From Toxoplasma gondii ME49 (Eukaryota; Apicomplexa; Conoidasida; Eucoccidiorida; Sarcocystidae): DNA of 64,000 nucleotides. Location of the stretch: contig NC_031473.1 of NCBI RefSeq assembly GCF_000006565.2, positions 2,582,134 to 2,646,133 on the forward strand, in the 5' to 3' direction. The position numbers were made by a program, and so were the translations under genes. Below the pieces are notes generated by a model. That model worked only from the letters and a program-made list of their open reading frames with translations. It ran no database searches and was not told the DNA's origin. Positions 11,487-21,921 of this stretch are shown in pieces; position 1 is the stretch's first letter, and every line of letters starts with the position of its first letter.

Positions 11487-13999
11487 GAACGGGCGCAGAC
11501 AGTGAAGCAGAGAAGCTGTTTTCGGTCAGAGAAAAGAAATAGGACGAGGGGAACAACCTGCGCTGGGGGGTAGGAGCACAGATGCTGGAAGAGGTTATGA
11601 GAAACGCGTGTCTTTTGACACGCGAGAGCGAAGTAAAGGTTCTGGGCGTTGTCAGCTCTCTCGAGACTCTCGAAATTGACTCGAAATAGAGACCAGGGGA
11701 AGGACTCAGGGTGACTGCAGTGTACATTCATCCTGTATGCGATTCTTTCTTCTGAAAAATAGAGACAAACGAATATACGGGGTTTGGATGTCTCACAGCC
11801 AGCCAAAGATTCGCTCGCAGCAAAAAAGAAGAACAGACATACTTCAGGCTGACCGATACGACGAGAGTTGAAAGAGAAATGCCAAAGAGTGCGAGACGAG
11901 GGCGAACGGTTCCGTACAGTGTTACGGTTTGCTTTCTCATTATTGGTATTTGACTTCTTGGTTTCGCAGTGACACCTTGTCACCTTCCCCTATATCCGTT
12001 AGTATGTTTTCCTTGTTTTACAACTTCTCAGCAGCTGGTGAAAACTATTTTTCCGGTAAAAAAAGGGGCGGTAGCACTGCCCGGGGCTGAGCCTTAGAGC
12101 GAATGCTGGTATTCCTTACGCGACGAGCATTCGAGTTCCAGGTCAGCTCTGTTTCTTCACAGAGTAGGTCGGTCACATCTTTTCCGACTCCTTTCCCTCT
12201 GTCGGCAGACACGCGCTCAAAAGATAGAATTAGGCAGATGTGCATAGATAGAGTTACATAGATATAGAAAAACAGATCTTGATCCAAGAAGGAAGATGCT
12301 TCACACACACGCTTCCACGGTCACGGCACTTCCTTTCGCTTTTAGTTTCTGTGTAGTTTCATCCACGTCTTTACCGCAAACCCGAAACCGACTCTCGTGG
12401 AGACTCACTCAATCGAGACGCCGTCCACCAATCCCAGGGCGTTTTCGCGTGTTGTTGAAACCACCGATCGCTTTCTGCGTCGAAAAACTTGTCGGGGTTT
12501 ACGTACGGCGGTTTGGCAAACGGAGTTGTACCTCTGCATGGGTTTTTCAAGTTTCAGTGGGTGCGGACAGCATGCACAGCTCTTCTCATCGTGGCTTGTC
12601 GATTTCGCGAGAAAATTCCTCGGCGAATCTAAGGGCAGGATCAAGACCTCTGGAGAACGCACCCTCCTGAATCCGAGACCTCCACTTTAACGTGTCGGAA
12701 AGGGGGTGCTGTAACGCAGTCATAAATATCTTGGCTGCATTACGTTGCTAGAGTTTCTTCGGACTGGCATTGCATCATGTCTGGTGACTTATGTCGCTTT
12801 GTGAAGAGGTCACAGTTCTCTGGGTGTCCCCATCCTGTGATCTAGCGTCGTAGGACAAATCTGGAATATTCGCAATCCCATAGGCTACTGAGGGACGAAG
12901 CATTTCGAGCTGTCTTAAGAAGAGGAGAGTCTGCTCAACAAACAAAGAGAACTTCGTTGTCTGTATCTCATGACTGGCGTAAAAGAAAAAGTGGCCAGTG
13001 AGGCAGAAATCGCTGGACATCCACACATCAAGAGCGGCGTAGTCTTCACGACGTGGGAAAACTTGACCCGGTTCTGGTTCCGTAAAATCTTCTGCAGCCA
13101 AGCACATCGACGCCAATGAATAGATAACGGATTGCTGTCAAGATTCTTGCTTTGGTGGTATGTGTCTGCATACATATAAGGGCTTTTCCTCTTACACTTT
13201 CTTTGGGAATTTGAGAACTCATTATCTACAAGCACAGACTACCGTTTGCATGGCGGGGCCAGGCGAGATTCTATTGGTCTCATATATATACATATATATC
13301 TATGAGGCAGCTGGTTATTTGTACCTGAGTGGTAAACACAAGTCTTTCTCTTCATATGAACGGTAGTAGAGCGAGGATTGATACTCTGTACCGATTGATT
13401 ACGTACTTGCTTCGAGTTTCACACAACGTCATGATATCTAGAAATGGCGCGTTTCGTCATACTCGCAGGTGTCGTTTTTCGTTACTTGGGTCTCCACGAT
13501 TTCAGGCAGTGTGAAACTATGCAGGATAGTGATGGCTTGCCTGTCCGTATTCGGAATTCTTTGTCTCGACAAACACGAAGCCTCGAGAGGAGTCAGTGCC
13601 CTGTTCGTGAAGCAGAAGGTACAATTTATTCGACAGGTCTTGGTTCGTTAACGAAACACAGCTGACTCGGTTTACACCTTCCATTCCGATTCCTTCAGCT
13701 GTTGGAACTTGCGTTTAGACAGGAAAGCGGGTCACACGAAGCAATCTCGAGGTTCGACAGGCCCTTATCCCAGAGGGTGCTGGATAAACGCTTTCTTCTT
13801 TCGCCACGACTGCCGATGTCCAAAAAAAGAGAAGTCTAAGACCTGACTTCATTTCTAGCTTGGTCAATTTCCGCCTATGTGGCGCCTACCTCTCCCATTT
13901 TATATTTTAGACTTTGGCCTTTCTTCCTTTCACTCCACACAACTCCCTCCTGACTCTTTTCCGTTTGTGACCCTTTTTCAAAATACCCTTTCTCCACCC
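11487..13999. other. Convergent intergenic region, no supported gene
   Basis: It lies between the 3' ends of the EMC7-like gene (+) and the PX-WD gene (-), so it should carry both 3' UTRs. No open frame has convincing coding character. It contains an 8-bp inverted repeat (CGAATGCT at 12100-12107, AGCATTCG at 12126-12133) and a short (TA)n tract at 13281-13302. Confidence 0.5.
13281..13302. repeat. (TA)n microsatellite
   Basis: Short alternating TA tract interrupted by C, in the convergent intergenic region. Other TA tracts of this type in the window lie in introns or between genes, none in coding sequence. Confidence 0.8.
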
Positions 14000-16900
14000 T
14001 CAGCAAACTGGCGGCAGCAGCCAGAGCTTGATGGCCCCGGTTCTGTCGACGCTCATCATCGCTTCTTCCTCGAGCATCCATAGGTCCACTATACTCTCTG
14101 CATGCGCGCGCCACACACACACCATCCCTCCGTGAATCCCCGTCTCTCTCGTTCGGTCTTCACGGCGCCCCCCAAGTCGTCCCCGCGCCTCTGTTTCCTC
14201 TGCGGCTGTATGGCTCTGGCTCTCGGCCCTCCCGCCCGCCCCACAGTTTCCTTGGTCGGAACCACCGAGTGGCTTCTCTCGAAACACCCAGTGGGCTTGT
14301 CTCCAGACGTCGGAGAGGGGCAACGGCCCCCCGCAGTCCTGCGGGCTTTTCCGAGAGCCGCCGCCTAAAGCAACGAACGAAATCACTCCGCCCTTGCCAG
14401 CGGTTCTCTCCCGATTCCCCATTCCTCGAGGTAATCGGGGGTGGAGAAACTTTCGCTTCTTCTCAACACTGGCCACGGCCAGGACACTCCCAGAGGGCCA
14501 CCACGCCAGAGCGCCTACACGCATGCCGGCAGCGATGCACTCGAGTCTCCCTAAGAGTTCCAAGCGAATCGAACCTTCCTGGGATGAGACTCCCTGGGTT
14601 CGCCTCCAGACTGCATGCACTCCATCCGTCGTTTCGCCAGAAGTTTCCTCGTCATTCTGCTGTTGAGACACCGGGGTGTGCGCCACTTGGGGGCCCGCAG
14701 CCGCCCCCGCAGTCGCGAGTCGTTCGTTGTGCTCCTCGGGTCTCGAGGAGACACCCCGAGGGGCGTTCGGACCGTCGCTGCAGGGCGGCGAAGAACGTGA
14801 CTGAAGTTCCACGTACCCACGGTACAGAGGAGAACGCTGGGGCGTGGATGTGGAAGCCGTACTCGAAAAGGATGCTGAGATGCGAGCGGCGCATGGAATA
14901 GGAGGGCCGGTACGGTTCGCATTGGTTGCTGCGTCACTGTCTCCGTCAGAGGGCCGAGTGGTAGACCGTGAAAAGGGGTCATCAAAAGATCCGGCAGGAG
15001 GCTCTGTGTGGTATCGCCACACGTGGATCCATCCCTCAGTGGTCGCTGTGAAGAGCAGCTGTCGCTCGGGCGCAAGACACATAGCCTCGATTTTCCGACA
15101 GAAAGTGGAAGTTTGACTGGGCGTCTCTTCCTGGGCTCCGAGACGCGGAAGGCTGTACAAAGCAGACAGACGAGAAGAAAGACCTTCCGCCACCTGCTGT
15201 CCCTGCGGCGCGGCGCAGACCTTTGAAGCATCGGCGCCTCTGTCTTTCAGCGGGGAAAACAGAGATGGAGAGGCATGCGTTCTGCCGTCTGGGGAGCCTG
15301 AGAGCGTTCCTCTCGCCACCGCCGCCACGACAAGCCGGACCCGGTAGGCCTCCTTGTCTTGAGACAGATCTGTCATATTTCTCGGTTTTTCAGCAGACCC
15401 AAAAGAGACTTTCGCAGGCGGCATTTGAGCGCCGTTTCCACTGTTTAACTCTTCTGTGCCTAATGTTCTCGACGCGGCCGCCCCAGGCAAGGAAGAAGAG
15501 AGATTTCCGGCTTCGCCCGCACCCGCAACGCCACTTTTCGAGGGCGACAGAAGAGCGAGACGATAGACACAGATGCTTCCATCATCGCATCCTAAAAAAA
15601 GAAGGCGAAGAGCGTCGTCTGCACGACCGACGCGTGGCGCGCCGACTGCCGGGATTTCCTGCCGAAGAAGGAGCCGCCCTGTCGACGCCACGTGTACGTA
15701 CACCTGACGGTCGCGAGCCGCAGACACCAAGAGCGTCACAGTCTCGTCAACTTTGTCGAGCACGGGTGCCTCGACGGTCAGCAAAACAGTCACGCTACCT
15801 CTGTGTGGCTGAAACACAGGAAGCGTTGTCGGAGTCCAGGGGTGTGTGCAAACTCCAGCACAACACGAAGCAGCAGAGGCAGGTGCTTCTGACCTCCCTC
15901 CGGGAGTCTGTACACCTGCCCCCGACTCTGTTTCTCTCTCGTGCTGAGTACAATGCAGTTCCTGGTAGTTGAGATTTTGTGCGCCTTCTTCCATGGAACT
16001 CGAGAGGAAACAAACTGGAGGCGACTCGCATACTCCTGCTTCTCCTCGTTTTCGAAGGCCCCCTGCAACCCGCCCCACAGTCTCTGCACGGAGTGTATGT
16101 ACAGCTGGGTGCGCGGAACACTCGGCAGGGCCTCTGTCGGCTCTGTCTCCGCCAGTGGCCGAGGCGGTGGAGACATCGGAGACAGTGAGGCGGCGCGAGG
16201 GGGCCCAGTGCTCTTTCTGGGCGTCGGTGTCGTCACCGCTTCTCTGGGGGGTCTGCAGAAAACTTGCAGATGGAAGAATTTTAAAGGGAATACTGGAAGC
16301 CGAGAGAGACACGCGCGCACAGGAACGAGATGCGACAGGTTTTCTGGATCCGGCCGGTCTTTCTGCTCTCTCAGGTTCTTCGCTCGAGCGTCCTTCCACC
16401 ACTGCAGCAGAAGGCTCGCGCCGCCGATGCTGTTCGCCAGGGTCTCGTGCCTCTGCTGTCTCGTCACAGAATCGGCGTTCAGAAGAAGAGACAACAGGAG
16501 GAGAAGGCGACAAAGGGAGACGAGACGACGTGGAAGACGAAGGAAGATGAGAGGACGCAGCTGGAGAACAACTAGACGACTCTGAACAGAGAGAAGGGGG
16601 AGGGAAGACGGCGCCACAGATAATGCCGCCGGTGGCGAGTCCGATGAGGAGAAGGCGAAGAGAAGAGGAGAAGCAGCAGGAAGACGCTCGGCCAGGCAGG
16701 TAACCTGCACGCTCTTGGTGAAACTTTCGAAATTCGTTTAGCAGACTCTGCTGCTTAGGAGGGAGGGAACCCCAGGGAGAAGCGACAGCGCCAGATCTCC
16801 CACAATCCGGCAGGGATGGCCCGAATGCCCATGGCCACACACACCCGTCTGTGCCAGACGAGGAAGATGAAGAGGAACACGAAGAAGAAGAATATGAAGA

Positions 16901-19759
16901 AAAGGAAGAAGAGGATGAAGTGAGAGGGGCGGGAAGAGGAAGGCAGGTCGTTTTACCTTCCAGTGGATAAGACGCAGGTTCAGGGTGCATGCGTCGGGTG
17001 CTGCGTTTCTCTCCAAGGCGAACCGAGACTTCCAAATCCGCTCCCTGGGGTGGAGACACCCCTTCATCCAGCGGCGAGGAGTGGACAGTCTCCAATATCT
17101 GTCTCGCGTCTTGTTCGCTCCTAACAGCAGTCCTGGGAGAGGCATAAGAAGCGCCGCGATGTCCGCCACTGTCTCCCAGTCTCCTCGTTCCAAGCGAGAC
17201 GAAAGAGCCTTCGTGCTCCACTTCGCTGGCGACGCTCGTGCCTTCACTGCTCGTCTCTGCCTCCAAACCGCCCCCAACGCCGGTTGGGGAGCCGAAGAGA
17301 TTTGGGGCGCGGCGAAAGGGAGACAGGCAAGACTGTGGAGACACAGGCGAGGGCGAGAGGCGAGAGCCACAAAACCTGAGGGGATTGAAGGTCGCTGTCA
17401 CCAAAGACACCCGTTTGAAGTAGTGGGCCCCCGCTTCCTGGAAGAGGAGTTTCCTCGCGGCCGACCCTCCAGGCTGTTGTTCCGCCCTGCTGCCACACAC
17501 CCCCGCGGAGTCGCCGACAGCGGCTGCGCCCAACAGCTGCTCTTGAAGCCGCAGCGGCGAGAGCGACGCTGAGGCGCGCCGCTGAAGGCCACTGACAACC
17601 CGCGAAAAGAAGGAAGAGGCCGTGCGGTGGAGAAGGAAAACGAAGAGAATCCCTGGCGCAGAGTCAGCTTTCTCGTTTCGAGAAGCACCCTCGCTGTTTT
17701 TTTTTCTGTCGAACACAGAGTCACATTTCGCCTCGCCACTGAAGCCGGATCGCCTGCCCGTCGCCACTTTGCCTTCTCCGCGGAGACACCCAGACGGCGA
17801 TAGTCTTGCGAGAACTCCAAACGTTGCGCGTCGGGCGCCGCGGAACTGAAGAAGCAGCAGGGGCCTCAGAGGATGCATGCGGCCGAGGCACGAGGCGCAG
17901 ACGGGGCACACAGCGCCATGGCTGCCTGAGGAGACAGGTGTCTCCGTTTTGTAGGATGGCAGCAGATTGAAGAAGGCGAGCACCTGCCGATCACCCATGA
18001 CATCGGGGCGCCTCAGCAGCGCGGAAACATACTCCAGGAGCTGTCTCTGCCTCTGCTGAACCAACTGAAAGGCCAACCGCGTGCTGCTGGTGCTCCACCG
18101 TCTCCGCAGCGGAGGCGTGACCTGCGGGGGCAACACAGAAAACCAAGGAAGTGAGGAAGACTCGAGACCCAACGAAGAGCAAGGAGACAAGCCAGACGAG
18201 GACGAGGACCTCGCGGCGCCCTCGAGGTTATCGGAGCTCGCGGCCGCCGTATGAAGGTTGGGGGGAGGAGCGAGAGACTGCAGGTGTGGGGTGAGGAGAG
18301 GCAGGAGAGGAAGCTTCGGAGGAAACGGAGGAATTCGAGGATAGAGAGACACCAAGTAAACGTGGAGAGCTGCAAACGCTCTGTATCGCCGTCTCAAATT
18401 AATCGGCGGCGGCTGCTTTCTTGCGCCCTCTTCAGTTCGGAAACCGAGACCACCCGACTCTCGTGTTCCTTGAAGCATCACTTCCGTCTCTCTCCTCCCT
18501 GGAAACATCTCTGCATCGTCTTCTCTCTCAGGATACAACTCATCTTCTTCTCTGCCTCCGCGTAGGTCCCCTGGGTTGTTCACCTTCATTACAGATTCGC
18601 CTTCTCCTCGTTTCCTTCCTGTCGAATTTGAGGCCCGCCTCTCGTCGCGCTCTTCCCTGTCTCGCCCTCTCAAGCCCCGAATGACTGCGGCTTCCTCTCC
18701 TTCACGCGCCTCCGAGGCTTCGCGTCGGAGGTCTTCGTCTCGCCTGTCTTCGCCTTCTCGGGTCTGTTGTGCTGCTTTGTTTCCGTCGTTTGCCTGGCTC
18801 TTCGCTTCCATTCGGAAATTCGGAGTGACACTCGACCGCCTGGGTGTGTGTCTTCTGGCGCGAAAGGGAAAGAGGAGCTCGTTGCGATCGCGGTCAGGCG
18901 CGCCGTTTGGCGCCTCCGAGCGGAGGAGTCTCTTTTCGCTGGGTCCAGCTTCCTTGCTCGTGGTCTCCGAGGAGGGCAACACGGCCATTTCGAGTTCTTG
19001 GTGGAAAACAGGGACGGAACTCGACTCCGGTTGACCGCTCAAGGCCCCTCCAGCTTTAATGTCAGCCAAACGCGGAGGAAACGAAAGAGGAACACACGAG
19101 TTGTGGGATGTTACGCCTTGCGACCGGAGACTCTGCGACGAGTGTGGAAGAGGCCTAAATTGGGCAGGGAGAGCGAGAGAAGCGGCGACTCGGTTCGCGG
19201 TCTCTGGAGCGCTGTGCGAGGCGATAGGCGCCGGAGAATGAGGGTGACAACAAGGACGAGAAGAGTCAGCGAAGCATGCGTGGTTCAGACGAAAAAAAAA
19301 CTCGAGATAAAACTCTCCGTTCCCTCGACAGACTTCAAAGCCCATCGCCTCCACGCAAAGATCTGTTACCGGCCCGACACTGGTCCCGGCGACTGTTACA
19401 GGCACCAACGAGCTGAGAGAATCCCTCCAGGAAGAAGCAGAGGACGAGAAAAGAGGAGACGAGATAAGAGAAGAAGAAGCAGGGAGAGAAGAAGCAGGGA
19501 GAGAAGAAGACAGAGAAGAAGGGTATTCTTTCGCGCAAGGGACGCCGGGAGAGAAAGGCGGCTCTGTCGCAGACGAGTAGTCCGTAGGATGTGAGGACTT
19601 GCGGCAAGGATCTTCGTTCTTCTGCATTTCGCTTCCATTCTCCTTAACCTCCTCGCTTTCCCAGGCGTATTCGCCTGCTTGGAAAGCCTCTCGGCTGCTG
19701 TCTCCGCCCCGCTGTGGTCCGCAGAGGCCAGGACCCGCTTGTGAGTCTGAAGACTCCAT
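14000..19759 (-). CDS. Large PX-domain and WD40-repeat protein (1919 aa, single exon)
   Basis: One uninterrupted frame. The first ATG is at 19759; the frame is open further upstream but without ATG. PX domains bind phosphoinositides on endosomal membranes, and WD40 propellers are protein-binding platforms, so a scaffold in endosomal or vacuolar traffic is likely. The PX fold appears in two parts. A first strand region lies at about residues 120-165 (VTDLCVEAMGFEV, then EFYLEFFFRLN). After some 300 low-complexity residues comes YRAFAALHVYLVSLYP with the proline motif IPPFPPK (about 465-490). QRQRQLLEYVSALL with LAFF follows at about 570-595, matching the end of the PX fold. From about residue 620 to the end are WD-like strands: GLATGGIICG near 1040, LGCDDGSICVYRL, TTEGWIHVWRY, and a terminal repeat ending TGAIKLW. 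Long Ser, Arg and Glu-rich inserts separate the blades. I infer one divergent propeller; the blade number is unclear. Confidence 0.82.
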   Translation of the reverse strand: MESSDSQAGPGLCGPQRGGDSSREAFQAGEYAWESEEVKENGSEMQKNEDPCRKSSHPTDYSSATEPPFSPGVPCAKEYPSSLSSSLPASSLPASSSLISSPLFSSSASSWRDSLSSLVPVTVAGTSVGPVTDLCVEAMGFEVCRGNGEFYLEFFFRLNHACFADSSRPCCHPHSPAPIASHSAPETANRVAASLALPAQFRPLPHSSQSLRSQGVTSHNSCVPLSFPPRLADIKAGGALSGQPESSSVPVFHQELEMAVLPSSETTSKEAGPSEKRLLRSEAPNGAPDRDRNELLFPFRARRHTPRRSSVTPNFRMEAKSQANDGNKAAQQTREGEDRRDEDLRREASEAREGEEAAVIRGLRGRDREERDERRASNSTGRKRGEGESVMKVNNPGDLRGGREEDELYPEREDDAEMFPGRRETEVMLQGTRESGGLGFRTEEGARKQPPPINLRRRYRAFAALHVYLVSLYPRIPPFPPKLPLLPLLTPHLQSLAPPPNLHTAAASSDNLEGAARSSSSSGLSPCSSLGLESSSLPWFSVLPPQVTPPLRRRWSTSSTRLAFQLVQQRQRQLLEYVSALLRRPDVMGDRQVLAFFNLLPSYKTETPVSSGSHGAVCPVCASCLGRMHPLRPLLLLQFRGARRATFGVLARLSPSGCLRGEGKVATGRRSGFSGEAKCDSVFDRKKNSEGASRNEKADSAPGILFVFLLHRTASSFFSRVVSGLQRRASASLSPLRLQEQLLGAAAVGDSAGVCGSRAEQQPGGSAARKLLFQEAGAHYFKRVSLVTATFNPLRFCGSRLSPSPVSPQSCLSPFRRAPNLFGSPTGVGGGLEAETSSEGTSVASEVEHEGSFVSLGTRRLGDSGGHRGASYASPRTAVRSEQDARQILETVHSSPLDEGVSPPQGADLEVSVRLGEKRSTRRMHPEPASYPLEGKTTCLPLPAPLTSSSSSFSSYSSSSCSSSSSSSGTDGCVWPWAFGPSLPDCGRSGAVASPWGSLPPKQQSLLNEFRKFHQERAGYLPGRASSCCFSSSLRLLLIGLATGGIICGAVFPPPSLCSESSSCSPAASSHLPSSSTSSRLPLSPSPPVVSSSERRFCDETAEARDPGEQHRRREPSAAVVEGRSSEEPERAERPAGSRKPVASRSCARVSLSASSIPFKILPSASFLQTPQRSGDDTDAQKEHWAPSRRLTVSDVSTASATGGDRADRGPAECSAHPAVHTLRAETVGRVAGGLRKRGEAGVCESPPVCFLSSSMEEGAQNLNYQELHCTQHERETESGAGVQTPGGRSEAPASAASCCAGVCTHPWTPTTLPVFQPHRGSVTVLLTVEAPVLDKVDETVTLLVSAARDRQVYVHVASTGRLLLRQEIPAVGAPRVGRADDALRLLFLGCDDGSICVYRLALLSPSKSGVAGAGEAGNLSSSLPGAAASRTLGTEELNSGNGAQMPPAKVSFGSAEKPRNMTDLSQDKEAYRVRLVVAAVARGTLSGSPDGRTHASPSLFSPLKDRGADASKVCAAPQGQQVAEGLSSRLSALYSLPRLGAQEETPSQTSTFCRKIEAMCLAPERQLLFTATTEGWIHVWRYHTEPPAGSFDDPFSRSTTRPSDGDSDAATNANRTGPPIPCAARISASFSSTASTSTPQRSPLYRGYVELQSRSSPPCSDGPNAPRGVSSRPEEHNERLATAGAAAGPQVAHTPVSQQQNDEETSGETTDGVHAVWRRTQGVSSQEGSIRLELLGRLECIAAGMRVGALAWWPSGSVLAVASVEKKRKFLHPRLPRGMGNRERTAGKGGVISFVALGGGSRKSPQDCGGPLPLSDVWRQAHWVFREKPLGGSDQGNCGAGGRAESQSHTAAEETEARGRLGGRREDRTRETGIHGGMVCVWRAHAESIVDLWMLEEEAMMSVDRTGAIKLWLLPPVC

Positions 19760-21921
19760 CTCAGGAGTGTGTCTCAACTTTCCTCTTGCAAGAACTGAGG
19801 AGCGCGAGACGTACGCAATTTCCTCCTTCTCCTCTTCTCTGATGCAGAACGCTCTCTCTGTGCATCTTCCTCTTCTGCGGGCAACGAAGGTGACGCAGAG
19901 CGACAGTGAGGAAGGAGACCCGACAGTTTGATATGGAGAGTGAAGGTCAAGGGTCACTCATTCGCTGGTAATGAAGTGACCTACGACCCGGGGAAGGGGG
20001 GGAGGGGGAAGAGCTGAAGAATGAGGATAAGCAGCGCGACGAGAAGAAGGCAGAGAGTCGTCGCTGGCCATCTGGAGCCTTGAATGAATCGAGTGGAACG
20101 CACAAGCGTCTGTACGTCAAATCACAAGACTGTCGAACCTGGCACTGTGCCTGGGAGAGGAGAGACACTACACTGGTGCATCAAGAAGAGAAAGACACTG
20201 ACGCGCCTGGAGTGGAGGACGAAGAGAGACTGAGGGGGACTGGCTGCAAGAAATCAAGAAAAGAGAAAGCCATGGCATGCACTCTAATACAGTTTGCCTC
20301 TCGAGCGCGTAGATAAACTTCTTAAACAGAAAAGAGACGAATAAGACGTCCAAGGCCTCCGGACGGCTCAAGAGAATCGGAGACCCAAAAGAACCGTCCT
20401 CAGACACACAGCCAGACGCAAGTGAAGAAGCGGATTCACTGAAACTGCACAAGACACAGGTGCATGCTCATCTGGAGATGAATAGAAAAAAATACAAGGA
20501 GCCGCAAAACACTTGTCCACTTTCATCTCCATACGCTTTGATACACATGCGAGTCGCTGTTTGCCTTGCTTCACTCGAACAACTCAACAACCACATTCTC
20601 AAATATCTCATGCATATATATATATATATATATACATATGTGTATATGCATATGTATATATAGATGAATCTACTCATAGATGCTTCGCTGTGGTTTTCTG
20701 TGGCTAGACGTAGGCCTCACGAGAGAAGAGCTTTCTCGGAGGGCAAGTTGGTCCTTTAGTCAGGGACCGGGCAAGCCGATTGTTCACGTTTACCCCGAAA
20801 TAAACCATTTCCGCGTCGAACGACAGAGAAAACCAATGAAAGAGACGACTGCTGCTCGTGTGCTTCGCTGTAACACCGGCGCGGAGGCAGGTTGAATCCT
20901 TGCGGTCCTTTAACTCCGTCCATCGCGCTCTGTCGGCTTTTCTTTCGTTTTTGTCGCTAGAGTAGCAGCTTCTCTCGCCTCCCCCAAGCAGTCTGAAAAA
21001 ATTTGGAGAAGTGCAAGCCACTGCTTTGGGAAAAGCCAAGAAGAGTTCGAGGTGACTCTGATGCCGTGACCATTCGCGGAGAGCAAAGCAGGCGGCAGAC
21101 CCCCCGGGTTCGCCGCACATGCGCCAGCACCGTTTTATCCCCGAAGATTTTCCCCTCGTGTCTCCTTGGCTTGCGTGTTTTCACAATCAGAAAAAGAAAA
21201 ACGACACTCGGACTTTTCGGCGATGGAGTAGGAAACGAAGAGGCATCTCTTCGACTGGCGTGTATAGGAGTCTGTCGGACAGTCTCCCGTTGCTCTTGTG
21301 TCTCGCGCGGGCGTTTCTGCAGCTCGCGTTTTCTTATTTTCTTTCCCTCCTTCTTTTCTTTTGTTCTTGCACTCTTCCTTCTCAGGTTTGTCGCGGAAAG
21401 AATTCCAGCCAAAAAGCTGGACGGACTCCAGTTCAGTTTGCTGTGGAATCGGCCTGATTCGGGTATATGTGTACCGCCGTGGGTCGGGCAAAGTCTGCAG
21501 GGAAAAGGGTGAAGACGCCAGGCACTTGGAGAGCGAGGAAGGAAATCCGAGCGCGAGGAAAGGGGCAGTAAGCGAAGACAGAGTGCACACAGAGAGGGAG
21601 AGAGTGCGTTTTTTTTGCGGTTTGTGTCTGGAGAGGAGGACGTTGTTACCAGTCTTGGGAGGGACCTTCGACGAAAGTGCGAGCGAACGGCGGAGGCCGC
21701 TGGGAGAAAAGAATCTTCGTGGCATCAGAGAGGGAGAGAGAAGGCGCGAGGATCACCATCCCTCACCGTCACGCCACAGGACATGCAATGCCAAGCAGAT
21801 GACAGCTGTCAGTTGGGACAAAGCATCAAAGCACCTTTAACTGTGTTACGCAACACCCAGTGTTGTCGGCGGCGAGGGCGTCGCGTCGACACAAGAAACG
21901 TTTCGTCTTTTTTGTCTCGCC
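19760..21921. other. Divergent promoter region between PX-WD and TMEM42-like genes
   Basis: The two genes start 2.16 kb apart on opposite strands, so this should contain both leaders and promoters. No open frame has convincing coding character. It contains a (TA)n tract at 20613-20662 and the TGCATGC family motif at about 20273 and 20462, a core known from T. gondii promoters. A purine-rich segment rich in GAGAG lies at about 21515-21750. Confidence 0.5.
20613..20662. repeat. (TA)n microsatellite
   Basis: Alternating TA tract, first perfect and then interrupted by C and G, in the divergent intergenic region. It is likely to vary in length between strains. Confidence 0.85.

Noticed and set aside
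13736..13800. GGTTCGACAGG, possible tRNA B-box
   Set aside because: No matching acceptor stem or A-box at the right distance.
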